A DNA stretch of 64,000 nucleotides from Rattus norvegicus (Eukaryota > Chordata > Mammalia > Rodentia > Muridae). Shown here piece after piece: positions 44,570 through 55,648 of this stretch. Within the stretch, counting starts at the first letter, position 1. Each line of letters opens with the position of its first letter. The position numbers and the translations under genes are program-made. The notes under the pieces were generated by a model. It was not told where the DNA came from. It worked only from the letters and a program-made list of their open reading frames with translations, and made no database searches. The DNA is taken from NCBI RefSeq assembly GCF_036323735.1, contig NC_086028.1, forward strand, positions 39,659,001 through 39,723,000. Reading direction: 5' to 3'.

Positions 44570-45540
44570 AAGTCTAGTTTCCAACAGAAGCCTGGAGTTT
44601 TTCATGTATAATGTGAAACAACGTTCTCTGTCTGCCTGTCTTTCGCATGCACACCACTTTCTCTAACCCTATCCCCACCATGCAAGCTGAACAGAAAACT
44701 TGGAGGAAGTGTCATGGCATCTAGTTCAGGTGACAGGTGATGGGTCTGGGTATGGAGAAATGATGTGGAAGCAGAGGGTACGGCTAAATCCGTCTGGGAG
44801 CATGAAGGTTGGCCAGCTTCCCCAGCACGTGATGGGTACACTGGCTTCTGCAAGTTGAGTATGGCTTCTTCTAGTCCGTATGGAAAAGAACATTTCTCAG
44901 CCAGTTGCTGTGAGGCAACTTTAGGGGTCTCAGTGGCTTGGTGTGGCCAGAGTAGCCGGGTGGAGGAGGTATGTTAGGAAGACACAAGCAGACTCCCAGT
45001 GGCCTTGGTGTTCTGAGCAAGCTGTTCGACTTTATCTTGTAGGCAAGGGCAAGACGGGACAGATGGGTATTATGCAAGGTCGCTGGGGAGGAGGGGACAG
45101 AAGGTGTTGGCTGTGAGTGGATCTACAGAGAGTTGGTAAGGGCACAGAAGGACTGCCTCCCCCAGGCCCACTCAGACCCTGTCTTGGTTGCTGCACTCCC
45201 AGAATGCAAGGCGCCAGGGCACTTCTCTCTGCTTTCAGCCTGGAAGACACAGACAGCCAGGATATTGTGGTTACTGGGGCCTCTGGTTACAACACGTTTA
45301 CTTTAAAAAAAAAAAAAAAAAAAACCCCATCGCAAAATCTCTTAAATCAGGGCCATGGACAGGATCCAAGGACAGTAGCAGAGACCAACCCTACCGGGTG
45401 CAATTCTTAATGAAGTAATTTTACAAGGGGGGACCTCTGGCATCTCTGGTAGCCAGGGGACCCCAAGTTCTGGTATGAGTTGAAAGCTGGGCAGGGTTGC
45501 AAGGAGAGGAAGCCCAATTTTTTCAATTGGCTTTTTTTCA
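44570..45540. other. Intergenic unique-looking stretch
   Basis: No clear SINE, exon or RNA is seen, apart from an A19 run at 45305-45323. Confidence 0.5.
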
Positions 45541-45757
45541 AGGCACTTTATATGTGTGTGTGTGTTCCCATGTGTGCCGATGTGTGGAAATCAGAGGGCG
45601 ACCTTGGGTGTTGTTCTTCAAGCATATCCCATCTTGCTTTTTGAGGCATGGTCTCTTACTGTTCTAGAACTGACCAAGGAGGCTGGGCTTAAGATCCACC
45701 CATCTCCACCATGCCCCACACTTACCCCTAGTACTAGGATTATATTATAACCCACTT

Positions 45758-46135
45758 GTCTTTGTTTGGGTTTTATTGCTGTGAAGAGACACCATGACCA
45801 AGGCAACTCTTATAAAGATGAACATTTAATTGGGGCTGGCTTACAGTTTCAGAGGTTCAGTCCATCATCATCATGGCAGGAAGCACGGCAGCCAGTAGGC
45901 AGACACTATATTGGTCCAGGCTTTCTCTGCCTCCTGAGGGCTAACATTCATGCACCACCACCAGGCACCTTTGAGCCGGGGACATTTGATGACCATGCAG
46001 CCTCTTTCAAACTGTCTGAAGATCTAGGAGCAGAGGGTAGCAGGACTAGGCATGAGTCCCTTTCCAAGTCCCCACCCCCACCCCACCCGCTGCCTGAGAC
46101 TATCCGACCTGTTATTGACTCAGGGCTGTGTTGTA
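45758..46135 (-). mobile_element. URR1-type rodent hAT element
   Basis: ttgctgtgaagagacaccat and catcatcatggcaggaagc repeat the 43233 copy; the distal part is diverged. Confidence 0.65.
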
Positions 46136-46904
46136 ACAGAGAACAGTACAGACTGAGATGTGTGAGCAGAGGTAATACAAGACAGCGTTGTTTCCAAAAC
46201 TATGCAAGGGGCAGCCTGGGGAGGGATCCCCAGGGAATGGATAATCAGAGTCACCTAGTTGAGATTGGACAGGGTTTTTTTGTTTGGTCTCTTTTCAGGG
46301 GGTAGATATTCCTCCTTAAATGAGTCATCAAAGTGTTGTGGGTTGTCCTGATACTGTTTGTATTCTGATGTCAATTCTGCTTCAAGAGCTCTACCCCCAC
46401 CCCTCAAGAGTGGCCGGGCAGTCAACTGATGATCTCATGTGAACCTTCTCCCCATTTTAACTGGTCAAGAAAGGCCTGTGATTGGGCAGTAGAGAGGACA
46501 GGTAGGACAGGAGGTCTTTGAGAGTGGGGGCAGGTAGAGGGAAGAGGAGGACAAGAAGGGAGGAGAGAAGACAAAAGAGAAGGACGAGGAGGAAGAGGAA
46601 ACCATGGTGGAGCAGAACCACATGGCAAGGAGAAACCCCAAGTAGCCAGGAGTCTTAATAGCCGGGGAATAAGTGAGTACAGTATTAGATCTACCCAATC
46701 AAGGCTTATAGCTTATAATTATAATAACCAGATTGAGTGTTTTTTTTTTAATACGGGTTTATTGGGGTTGGAAATTCCAGGAATAGCATCGGGCTTCCAG
46801 AGAACTGCACACTTAGGGCCAAGGAGATGGCTCAGTGTAGAAAGCTCTTGCGGAGCAAGAGTGAGAACCAGAGTTTAGACTCCCCAATGCTCACTTTGTC
46901 CTAG

Positions 46905-47365
46905 TTTGCATTCTACTGCTGTAACAAAAGCATCCCGGGAAGGAAAGGGTTTGTTTGGCTTACATTTCCAGGTAACAGTCATAAAGGGAAGTCAGGGCAG
47001 GAGCCTAGGGGCAGGAACGGAAGCAGAGGTCATGGAGGAAACTGTTTACTTACATGGCTTGCTGGTTTGCTTTATTCTACAACCCAGGACTACCTGCATC
47101 GGGCTGTGCCATCCCACATCAATCAGTAACCAAAACTATGTCCCCACTGACTTGCCTATAAGCCGATCTGAAGGAGGCGTATTTTTTTTTTCTTTTTTCT
47201 TTTTTTCGGAGCTGGGGACCGAACCCAGGGCCTTGAGCTTGCTAGGCAAGTGTTCTACTGCTGAGCTAAATCCCCAACCCTGAGGCGTATTTTTTTATTG
47301 AGGTTCCCTTTTCCAAGGTTCTCGAGTTTCTGTTAGCTTGACAAAAACTAACTGGCACACATACA
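46905..47365 (-). mobile_element. Rodent hAT-type element with nested ID
   Basis: agtttgcattctactgctg ... gttagcttgacaaaaactaac marks a reverse copy. The ID at 47189-47281 sits inside it. Confidence 0.6.
47189..47281 (-). mobile_element. ID SINE with 15-bp TSD
   Basis: Reverse full ID inserted in a URR1-type element. GAGGCGTATTTTTTT is at 47174-47188 and 47282-47296. Confidence 0.93.
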
Positions 47366-47644
47366 AATGCCTGGTGAGCATCGCGGCTGCATGAAATTCT
47401 AGTGCTTGGAGACACAGGATCCTCAGAGCAAGCTGTCTAGCCAGACTCTCTGAATCAGTGAGCTCTGAGTTCAAGTGACAGACACTGCTTCAATACGTAA
47501 GGTGGAGACTGATCAAGGAAGACACCCGATGACACCTTTGACCTCCACATGCATACGCATTGACATGCACACATGGGAACATGAATGCACACTATACATG
47601 CACAAACATGCACATGCGCGTTTTCTCCTTTTCTCTTTTGAATT

Positions 47645-47875
47645 TCGAGGTTTACTTAACTTATTTTATGTGTGTGGGTGTTTTGCCTACGTGTATTTCT
47701 GTGTGCCATGTGCATGTCTGGTGCCCTCAGAGACCAGAAGAGGGAGTCAGATCCCCTGGAACTGGAGTTAGAGGCATCGTGAGACACCCTATGAGTCCTG
47801 GAAATCAAGCTCCTGGTCCTCTGGAAGAGCAGCCACTGCTACTAACAGCAGAATCTTCTCTCTCTCCCCCTTATT
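47645..47875 (-). mobile_element. B2/B3 SINE
   Basis: accagaagagggagtcag ... tggtcctctggaagagc. Confidence 0.85.
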
Positions 47876-47889
47876 TTCCTGTTAGACAG

Positions 47890-48172
47890 TGATGGTGACG
47901 GAATTCATCATGGCAAGGAAGGCACAGCAGATTTCACGGTGGCTACAATCCCTACATGGGGACTGATCAAGAAGCTTTGAAAGTTCCTGCAGCAAGTGGA
48001 GCCACGCCATAACCCTCAAGGCCTATCATCCAGCTAGCCAATCCCTCTAGGCCTCACATCCTGAATGGTCTACAACAAAAACAAGACCAAAACAAGACCA
48101 CCAGCTGGGGAATGAGGATTCAAACATTGATTCAGCAGGGACATTTCATATTCAAATCATAGCAGCCTCCAA
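47890..48172 (-). mobile_element. Rodent hAT-type fragment
   Basis: tcatcatggcaaggaaggc ... ccaccagctggggaatgag ... catattcaaatcatagcag is a diverged reverse fragment of the same group. Confidence 0.5.
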
Positions 48173-48347
48173 GCACTGGTTTTCAGTCAGGTCTCACTTT
48201 CCATACCCGCTGCCTGCCAATAGGCAGAATAAGAATCCATCAGTGGATTCTATCACCAGTGAGGTCAGGGCCTCATGTTCTAATCACTTCCTCCAGATCC
48301 CCTTTTCAGCACATTGCTGTGTGAATACACAAGTCTTTGGGGGTCCT

Positions 48348-48420
48348 GGGGCTATAGCTCAGTGGCAGAGGGCTTGCCTAGCACGTGTGAAGCTTACTAT
48401 GTGTGATCCCCAGTAGTCTC
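48348..48420 (+). mobile_element. Old ID-like/B4 SINE
   Basis: ggctatagctcagtggcag and gtgatccccagtag. Confidence 0.65.
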
Positions 48421-48852
48421 TGTCTAATAATTAGGAGGAGGAGAAGGGGGAGGAGGAGGAGACTTAGAAGAAAAGAAAGAAAAAAAAAAAAGAGGAGGGG
48501 GTAGAGTCAACTTGTACTTGGGTTTCAAGAGGGTAGATCTCTTACAGTCATCCAGGGGATTTGAACCCAGATCTGTAGTAGCACTCTAAACCACTAGAAC
48601 AAGAAGGGACAGCACCCTGTGCTCCTCTGAAAGTTTCTTTGTGGGATCCTGTGGGAGAGAGGATATAGCCAAGCGTCCGTGGAAAGGCAAGCCTGCCTGC
48701 AGAACATCATGCCACTCAGGACAGCCAGCAAGGGCTGCTATTTCTAGCCTCCCAGAGAGGATGGTAAGCGGGGGTGGACAGGGCAGAGTGATGGTAAGAA
48801 GAGCTGGAGACCCCTCCAGCCTGCGCCTCCAGCTCACCCCGTTGCCTGATGT

Positions 48853-48892
48853 CTAAATAAGGTTGAGGCTCAGTGTAGGCAGCTAAAAATAA
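48853..48892 (+). promoter_or_regulatory. CArG-like plus MEF2 site cluster
   Basis: CTAAATAAGG (48853-48862, one base from a CArG box) and CTAAAAATAA (48883-48892, a perfect MEF2 consensus) lie 20 bp apart in non-SINE sequence. They could mark a muscle-type enhancer; this is a motif inference only. Confidence 0.35.
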
Positions 48893-49200
48893 ACTCTGCT
48901 CCCCCTCCCGCCTGGCGACCTCCCCAGCCCACAGGACTCCTGGTGGTGGTGTTAATCCCAAATATTCAAGGAGAAAGACCAATTCCACAACTGACCAATG
49001 AAAGCAAGCTTTATTTTCGAGATACAACCTAAGTCAGGATTCAAGAGAACAGCTTTGGGCTGGGTTTTTGAGGTCCTTTTTGTGGGGAAGAGCCACAAGG
49101 TTAAAAGAAAAAACAACTGTGTGTTTACAGGGGTGAGATAAGTTGGCTGTTAGGAAAAAAAAAGACAATTAAAAAAAAAAAGCAAGAATAAAAGCAAAGA

Positions 49201-49326
49201 TAGCCGGGTGGTGGTAGCATACACCTTTAAACCCAGCACTTGGGAGGCTGAAGCAGGTGGATCTCTGTGAGTTTGAGGCCAACCTGGTCTACGGATCAAC
49301 TTCCGGGACAGCCAGAGCTACAAAAA
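49201..49326 (+). mobile_element. B1 SINE
   Basis: gccgggtggtggtagcatac and gagtttgaggccaacctgg. Confidence 0.95.
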
Positions 49327-49359
49327 ACATGGTTTGTTTGTTTGCTTGTTGTTGGGTGT

Positions 49360-49512
49360 TGTTGGAGAAAGGGGGTTTCGCAATGTAATTCTAGCTGGTC
49401 TGTAGCTCCCTCTGGAGACCAGGATGGCCATGAACTTACAGAGATCCGCTTGCCTCTGCCTCCCTCCCAAATGCTGGGATAGAAGGGGTGTGCTACAGTG
49501 GCCTAGCTTAAA
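49360..49512 (-). mobile_element. B1 SINE
   Basis: gagatccgcttgcctctgc; sits next to the forward B1 at 49201, so the pair could form a hairpin. Confidence 0.88.
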
Positions 49513-49577
49513 AACAGGTTTTGCAGGGTACATCAGATTTAGGAAACAGAGACCCTTAACTAGAAATAGAATATTTT

Positions 49578-49748
49578 AAACTTCTTTTAAATTTATATGA
49601 GTACACTGTCACTGTCTTCAGACACACCAGAAGGGGGTATCGAATCTTATTACAGATGGTTGTGAGCTACCATGTGGTTGCTGGGAATTGAACTCAGGAC
49701 CTCTGGAAGAGCAGTCAGTGCTTTAACCACTGAGCAATCTCTCCAGTC
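49578..49748 (-). mobile_element. B2 SINE
   Basis: gacacaccagaagggggtat ... gagcaatctctccag. Confidence 0.93.
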
Positions 49749-49754
49749 TGAAAT

Positions 49755-49813
49755 AGAATATTTTTTTAAAAATTATCTATTGGTTTATTTTTATGTGTTT
49801 ATGCCCCCCCACA

Positions 49814-49875
<62 letters not shown>

Positions 49876-50018
49876 ATATATCTGCAGGAGCCTGAGGAGG
49901 TCCAAAATTGGATCCACTGGAATTGGAGTTACAGGTGATTGTGAACTACTTTGTGGGTGCTAGGAACTGAACCCAGGTCCTCTGGATAAGCCACCAAAAA
50001 GCTATCTCTCCAGTCCAG
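49755..50018 (-). mobile_element. B3-type SINE with long (CA)n
   Basis: ggagttacaggtgattgtg ... agctatctctccagtcc, with (CA)n at 49812-49874. Confidence 0.85.
49812..49874. repeat. (CA)n microsatellite
   Basis: About 31 units, the longest pure CA here. Confidence 0.97.
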
Positions 50019-50780
50019 ACAGATACCTATTGTAGGAGATGGGACTTAGCAATAAGGTATCCTTAACAGTGTGTCTCCTGTTCTGGTTTCACAGTAGGAC
50101 TGGCTCTTTGAAGCCCGTGCTTGGTGGAGCTGTAAAGGCAGGTCTCCTTTGAGGACCACACAGGCAAAACGACCAGAGGACCAGGATCTAAGTCAGGAGT
50201 TGAGGGTCTCTTCCCAAACCTGAGTGAATGAGCCTCTCTCTCTCCTTCACTGGGATTTTTAGAGTTTGTCTGTCCCAAGGACCTATTTTAGTTCATGAAG
50301 TCTTTCGTAACGATTGCAGTAAGCTGCTTATCCTTAAGTTTGGAGAGTTCAGGTAAGAATTCAGATTTCCTTCTTAATCTTGGAAAATCTGGTTAGGCCA
50401 TAGTGTTCTTCAGCCAATAAGACAAGAGTTGGGCCGCTGGCGCCCCCTGCTGGAAAATGATGTGCATTGAAGGTGGCTGTGAGCAGGCTTGACTCCCTGC
50501 ATCCCTGAACAGCAGGTGAAGTTGTTGGGACACTGTCTGTTGTGCAACTTCAGAGCCGGATGCCCTGGTATTGCCTTGCCTGGCAAATGCGTGAGGAATG
50601 AATGAATGAGACAAGCTGTGTATTGTTCCGGAAACTGTAGAGGAGTTGCAAAGGGTTTACTACTATTGGTTGGTAAATTGGTATGGTTTGTCTTGGTATC
50701 CTGCTCTCAAGGCTTAAGAAGGGACTTCTTAACGCTCAACCCAGATTTTTATGAAAACAGCTGAGTCTGGGGTCTGGGGA
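50018..50780. other. Intergenic non-SINE stretch with the CTCF motif
   Basis: No gene seen. Tone and base content are LTR-like in places but termini were not found. Confidence 0.4.
50440..50453 (-). promoter_or_regulatory. CTCF-type core motif
   Basis: GCGCCCCCTGCTGG fits the CTCF core at every position, with the forward motif on the minus strand. It lies about 9 kb upstream of the Ccdc69 promoter and 10 kb from Gm2a. Occupancy is unknown. Confidence 0.6.
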
Positions 50781-50878
50781 GATGAGAGTTAAAAATGGGA
50801 AAATGGTAACCAATGCCCAGGGGCATGTGCACCCCCAAACAAGTAAGCATATTTGTGCTCAAGAGTGTGTGCTTGTGA

Positions 50879-50892
50879 ACACACACACACGT

Positions 50893-50925
<33 letters not shown>
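50879..50925. repeat. (CA)n microsatellite
   Basis: Broken once by CGTG, followed by agagacagag units. Confidence 0.95.
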
Positions 50926-50931
<6 letters not shown>

Positions 50932-51299
50932 GACAGAGAGACAGAGGGGGCTAGATTCCTGGGCACCCCATCTCTTCTTGGGCAACTTGTCAGAGCTAGA
51001 TTCTTGATCTGATTTAACAGTACTGACCTGGACCCCTTCTGAAGCAAGCAGGAATTCATTCCTCTCACCAAGCAGAGACCTGGGAAGGACTGAGGAATAA
51101 TCCTTCTTGCCTGTTGTCATAAGCAGAGGGGGAAGGGACAGTTGCCCAGTGGCTTTTTCTGGGAAGAAATAGTGATTTCATCCAAGAGTGTCACAGCTAG
51201 TTGAACTTGGACATCTGCTACTTACTGCCTGGTCAGAATACTGTTCTAGTCCACCATAAAAGTCACAGCCTACACTCCCATGTCAAAGATGATGGTAGG

Positions 51300-51366
51300 C
51301 GGGTGACTCAGTTGGTAGAGGGCCAGTATGACATACCCGAGGGTCTGGGTTTGAGCCTAAGCCTTG
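51300..51366 (+). mobile_element. Old ID-like/B4 SINE
   Basis: ggtgactcagttggtagagg and gggtttgagcctaag. Confidence 0.55.
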
Positions 51367-51975
51367 CTCTGAGTGGAGTGCAGGAAGCACACAGGTCTGT
51401 CACCTCCCAGTCACAGCAGAGTTGAAAGTTGGGGGATGAGGGGGCTATCTCAGGACAACCCTAACCCCACCTGGACTACATTAGACTGTATCTCAACATA
51501 CAAAAGAAAAACTTAGATCCCATATTGAAAGACATGTTAATGAGAGAAAAGCATCGGCTGGATTGTAGTTGAGTGGGCATACAGGCGCTTACCATCTGTT
51601 CCTCTAAGAAGCAGTGACCTCACAGGGCCATAGTGACCAGTCGGCCCGACATCTCCTCTTTTTCCTGCCTGTCTCGTTCACTGTGGCTGAGGGCCCAGAA
51701 CTACATCATTGTCCTGATCTTCCCTCCAAGTCACCTTGCATGCCCGAGAACAGCTCTCCATGAAGGCAGGGCCATACCCAGAAACAGTAGTCATCTTGGA
51801 GCCAGACTACTGCCTCAAGGCCACCTTGAGGAACAAGACAACACCTTGCCCAGGATGTTACCCAGCCCAGCTCTCTTCCTCTTCTCAAACCTAAAGTTCA
51901 TTTAACTGGACTCCTCTATTTTTAACTCTAATGAGTATGGACACACTGATTAAATCTGTTTTCTACTATTATACC

Positions 51976-52064
51976 TCTCTCTCTCTCTGTCTCTCTTTCT
52001 CTATCTCTCTCTCTCTCTGTCTCTCTCTCTGTCTCTCTCCCACCCTCCCTCCCTCCCCCCCTCT
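51976..52064. repeat. (CT)n/polypyrimidine tract
   Basis: CTCT and CTGT units lead into a C-rich run. Confidence 0.94.
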
Positions 52065-52084
52065 CCTGCTTTGTTTTGTTTTCT

Positions 52085-52230
52085 TTTGTTTGATACATGG
52101 TTTCTCTGTATAGCCCCAGCTGTCCTGGAACTCACTCTGTAGATCAGGCTGGCTTCAAACTTAGAGATCTACCTGCCTCAGCCTCCTCAAGTGCTGGGAT
52201 TTAAGGCCTGTGCCACCACCACCCAGCATG
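52085..52230 (-). mobile_element. B1 SINE
   Basis: catggtttctctgtatagcc and gtagatcaggctggcttc. Confidence 0.93.
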
Positions 52231-52338
52231 TTACTTACTTTTTTCTTAATAGGTGAGGCAGGTGGCAGAGCCTAGGCAGTTGGAGCCGCAAGAGTGGGGC
52301 TCTTGCCCTAAAAACACCTTCTGCAAAGACCCTGTCTC

Positions 52339-52513
52339 AGGGCTGGAGTGATGACTCAGTGATTGAGAGCACCTGATGTTTTCTGGCGGCCCAGAATTCA
52401 GTTCCCGGCATCCATATTGTGAGGCTCACAACTGTCTGTAGCTCCAGTTTTAGAGGATCTGGAGAACCTCTTCTGTATGCTTGGGCACCTGTCTACAGAT
52501 GGTACTCCTACTC

Positions 52514-52573
<60 letters not shown>

Positions 52574-52590
52574 CAATAAAAATAAATCTT
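52339..52590 (+). mobile_element. B2/B3 SINE with long (CA)n
   Basis: agggctggagtgatgactc head, (CA)n at 52518-52571, then ataaaaataaatctta. Confidence 0.85.
52518..52571. repeat. (CA)n microsatellite
   Basis: About 27 units. Confidence 0.96.
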
Positions 52591-52639
52591 AAAAACGAAA
52601 CCCTGTCTTAACCCAAAAATCACAGAAGAGGGCTGAGTG

Positions 52640-52715
52640 TGGGGTGCAGCTCAGTGGTGGGGTGCTCATCTGGTATTCGAGGCCTGGGTTCAGTCTCTGG
52701 TACCAAACCCCCTCA
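52640..52715 (+). mobile_element. Old ID-like SINE
   Basis: ggggtgcagctcagtggtgg and gggttcagtctctggtac. Confidence 0.6.
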
Positions 52716-52859
52716 TCCTCTTTAAAAAGGGACCTTTCTTTTTTCCTTTGTCTGGGGTAAGGAGTGGAGAGCCAGGTAGCCATTCAGAGGTGTGACTGGA
52801 CAGAAACGGAACTGCCTACCTAATTGGAATGTCAGCAGGACCTTGCCCTGGCATCTCTT

Positions 52860-53420
52860 TGGCTCCTTGGTCTGTAGAGAGAATTCAGATGAAAGCCGTG
52901 GCTCATAGTGGCGTAGAAGATATGTAGTTTATTACACCAAAGAGAGGCACCTTCAAGACCCGAGAGCAGACAGACCAAATAGAAAAAAAAAAAAACAAAC
53001 AAACCCACAGAGACAACTGTAACTGAAGTTTTTGGAACAGGTACTCCTGGGGGTGTTTTTCTGTTTGGGTGATTCCATTTGGAATAAATCTCAAGGGAGG
53101 GGACAAATGCTATGTCCAGAGATGCTTGGTTAGATAGTAATCATTGGAGGCTGTTTAGAGGGTCATGCCTTTACCCAGATCCGCAGATAGGACCTAAATT
53201 CCATTAATTTGGCCAGCAATGGAAGTCCTGCAGGTTGGCTCCTGGCTTTACAAGCAGTTGCTCATGAGGGGATGGGTCCATCCTCACGACCTTCGGGTCT
53301 GACCCATCTACGTCGTTACTTATGAGTAACAAGACAGAGATTGGACAATCTGCAAGACCTGCTCACACATCCCATCCCCAGCTCTGTATTTTTTCTGTCC
53401 TCCCAAGTATGGGGAAAGAA
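52860..53420 (-). mobile_element. Possible LTR-like fragment
   Basis: A minus-strand AATAAACTAC near 52925 and long non-SINE sequence without coding potential suggest an LTR. Termini and TSD were not found, and it may be unique sequence instead. Confidence 0.25.
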
Positions 53421-53809
53421 CCATTTTGGAATGAGGATCTTCTGATCCTCAAATAAGGTAAGTGGTAGAACTGTGTGTTCTCTGACCTGGTCCCCGGGAA
53501 GGCAGGAGAAAGAGACGGTTGCATTTCTAGGTTTTATGGGTCGCTTTGGGGGGGATCGGCTCTAGTTCTAGGGAGTGCCTTGGGTAAAAGGTTATTCTTA
53601 TGCTCCATCTTTTTGGACAAGATGCTGAGCAGAAGAAGAGCAGGAGAACATCACGGCAGGTCCAGCGCCCTTCAGTTCAAAGTGCCCAGCATTTCAAAGT
53701 GCCATACCTTGGGGCGTTACCTCTGAGTCCAAACACAGCCGAAACTGGTATTTAGTACTGGCTCCTGGGGATGGAGGGCTCTCTCTCTATGACATTTTGT
53801 TGGCTTTTT

Positions 53810-53863
53810 TTTTTCTTTTCTTTTTTTCAGAGCTGGGGACCGAACCCAGGGCCTTGCGCATGA
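53810..53863 (-). mobile_element. 5'-truncated ID SINE with TSD
   Basis: Only the 3' half of an ID remains (agctggggaccgaacccagg then gccttgcgca, in reverse). The 14-bp TSD TTTGTTGGCTTTTT at 53796-53809 and 53864-53877 is perfect, so the truncation happened at insertion. Confidence 0.9.
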
Positions 53864-54699
53864 TTTGTTGGCTTTTTAAGATAAGCTGTCACGTAGTCCA
53901 GATTGGCCTTAATCTCAAAATGTAGTCAAGGATGTCCTCAACTTGGGATCCTATCTTCAAGTTTCCACCTAAGTGTTTGGATTACAGGGATTATAGGTGT
54001 GACCCACTGCCCACAGGGCTGAGCCCAGGGAAGGTTTATTTTTTTATTTTTATTTTTTAATGCAAATTATTGGTCTCCATTCAGATTGTTTGATGGCTCG
54101 ATGCGTTTTTAACGAGATCATGGGTGCTATGCACATGCTCTAGTTCTGTAGACAGTGGATCTTCAGGTTAGGAAGCCGTTGGAATTTCCAGGGGAATTAG
54201 TCAAGGTGCCAATCTATCATCTCCACCCCAGGGTACAGCTTGGGCAAAAGAATTGCCTGGGGCTCTAGGTGATGCCAGTATAGCCTGAAGTACGTATGAC
54301 GGTGTCAAGGAAGGCCCTAATGAAATGGGAATCTTTGTGAATCAGAGCAGTGTTCCATGGTACAGACACCTCCCACCATGGCTGAGGAGACCAAGGGACA
54401 CTGCTTCCAGGGCTCCTTCCCCTCCCTGTCTGGCCTACTCAACCAGTCCCAATCCAGCTCCCAGTGGCACTGTCAGGCCTCCAGTTGCTCTCAGGGGTCA
54501 GGTCATTTTTTGAGATGATAAGGGGTTTACACTCCTATCTGCTTTGTGGTGGCCCCCAGATGTGGCTGAGGTGAGGAGACCAGAACTTTGGGCCCTGCTG
54601 CTGAGTGGCCCTGGGAAAGCCTATCTCTGTTTCTTTTTCTCTAAAACTGGATAGTTACAGGATATTCCATTAAAATAAATCCTAGTAGTCCTCACTACA

Positions 54700-54755
54700 C
54701 TCCAGGATCTGTTCATGCCATGCAGGCGCTCTACCACTGAGCTACACTCCAACTT
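54700..54755 (-). mobile_element. Old ID-like SINE
   Basis: ggcgctctaccactgagctac in reverse, next to (CA)n at 54764-54801. Confidence 0.6.
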
Positions 54756-54758
54756 CCT

Positions 54759-54763
<5 letters not shown>

Positions 54764-54801
<38 letters not shown>
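54764..54801. repeat. (CA)n microsatellite
   Basis: About 19 units. Confidence 0.95.
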
Positions 54802-54804
<3 letters not shown>

Positions 54805-54964
54805 TGTAACAGAAACTCTGGAAACAAAATAACCAGAAGTGATTAGGTAAGATTAGGTAACTCCTATAACCCAGTGCTTGGGAGGTTGAGACAGGGGGAT
54901 TGCTTCATGTTTCAGCTTGAATTACATACTGACTTCTAGGATACCTAGAAGACCCTGTCCTAAG

Positions 54965-55114
54965 AGTGTGACTGGGTGGTGACACATGACGTTAATCCCA
55001 GCACTTTGGAGGCAGAAGTAGGAGGATATGGGTGAGTTTGAGGCCAGCCTGATCTACATTAGTGAGTTTCAGGACAACCAGAGTTACATAGTGAGATCCA
55101 TCTCAAAAAAATAC

Positions 55115-55115
<1 letters not shown>
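54965..55115 (+). mobile_element. B1 SINE
   Basis: gactgggtggtgacacatg and gtttgaggccagcctgatc; followed by (CA)n. Confidence 0.92.

Positions 55116-55119
<4 letters not shown>

Positions 55120-55154
<35 letters not shown>
55120..55154. repeat. (CA)n microsatellite
   Basis: About 17 units at a B1 tail. Confidence 0.95.
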
Positions 55155-55156
<2 letters not shown>

Positions 55157-55169
55157 TCACACACAGTGT

Positions 55170-55325
55170 TGGGGAAGCAAGATGATTAGAAGTGCTTGCT
55201 GTCAAGCCTGACACCATGAGTTTGGTTCCCAAGGCCGACCTGGTGGGGAGAAGTAACTCTCACAAGTTGTTCTCAGACTTACACGTGTGCACTGAGGCAC
55301 ACAAGAGCCCTGACCCCTGCTAATA
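55170..55325 (+). mobile_element. B3-like SINE
   Basis: ggggaagcaagatgattag and gagtttggttcccaag; the tail leads into the telomere-like repeat. Confidence 0.6.
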
Positions 55326-55350
55326 AATAAAAGAGAGGTGGGGAAAATAA

Positions 55351-55370
55351 GGTTAGGGTTAGGGTTAGGG
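55351..55370 (+). repeat. Short interstitial telomere-like (TTAGGG)n
   Basis: GGTTAGGGTTAGGGTTAGGG: three TTAGGG units, directly after a SINE tail. Confidence 0.9.
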
Positions 55371-55465
55371 TATCCTTTGGATTTTTCATGGTTGTAAGAA
55401 GATAATTATAATCAACGTTGTTCCCCAAAGAAGATAAAACCCTAAAACAACAACAATAAAAGAGA

Positions 55466-55625
55466 ATGTGGTCTGGAGAGATGCCTCAGTGGTTAGGGGC
55501 ATTGGCAGTTCTTGCAAAGGAGCACCTATATGGTGGCCCCCAGGCATCTGTAAGTCTTCTGAACCTGCACTTGATACATGCATAGACACACAGGCAAAAC
55601 ACTCATATCCATAAAATATAAAAGA
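55466..55625 (+). mobile_element. B2-like SINE
   Basis: tggtctggagagatgcctc head, internally deleted. Confidence 0.8.
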
Positions 55626-55648
55626 AAACATATGTAGTGCCAGAGAAA

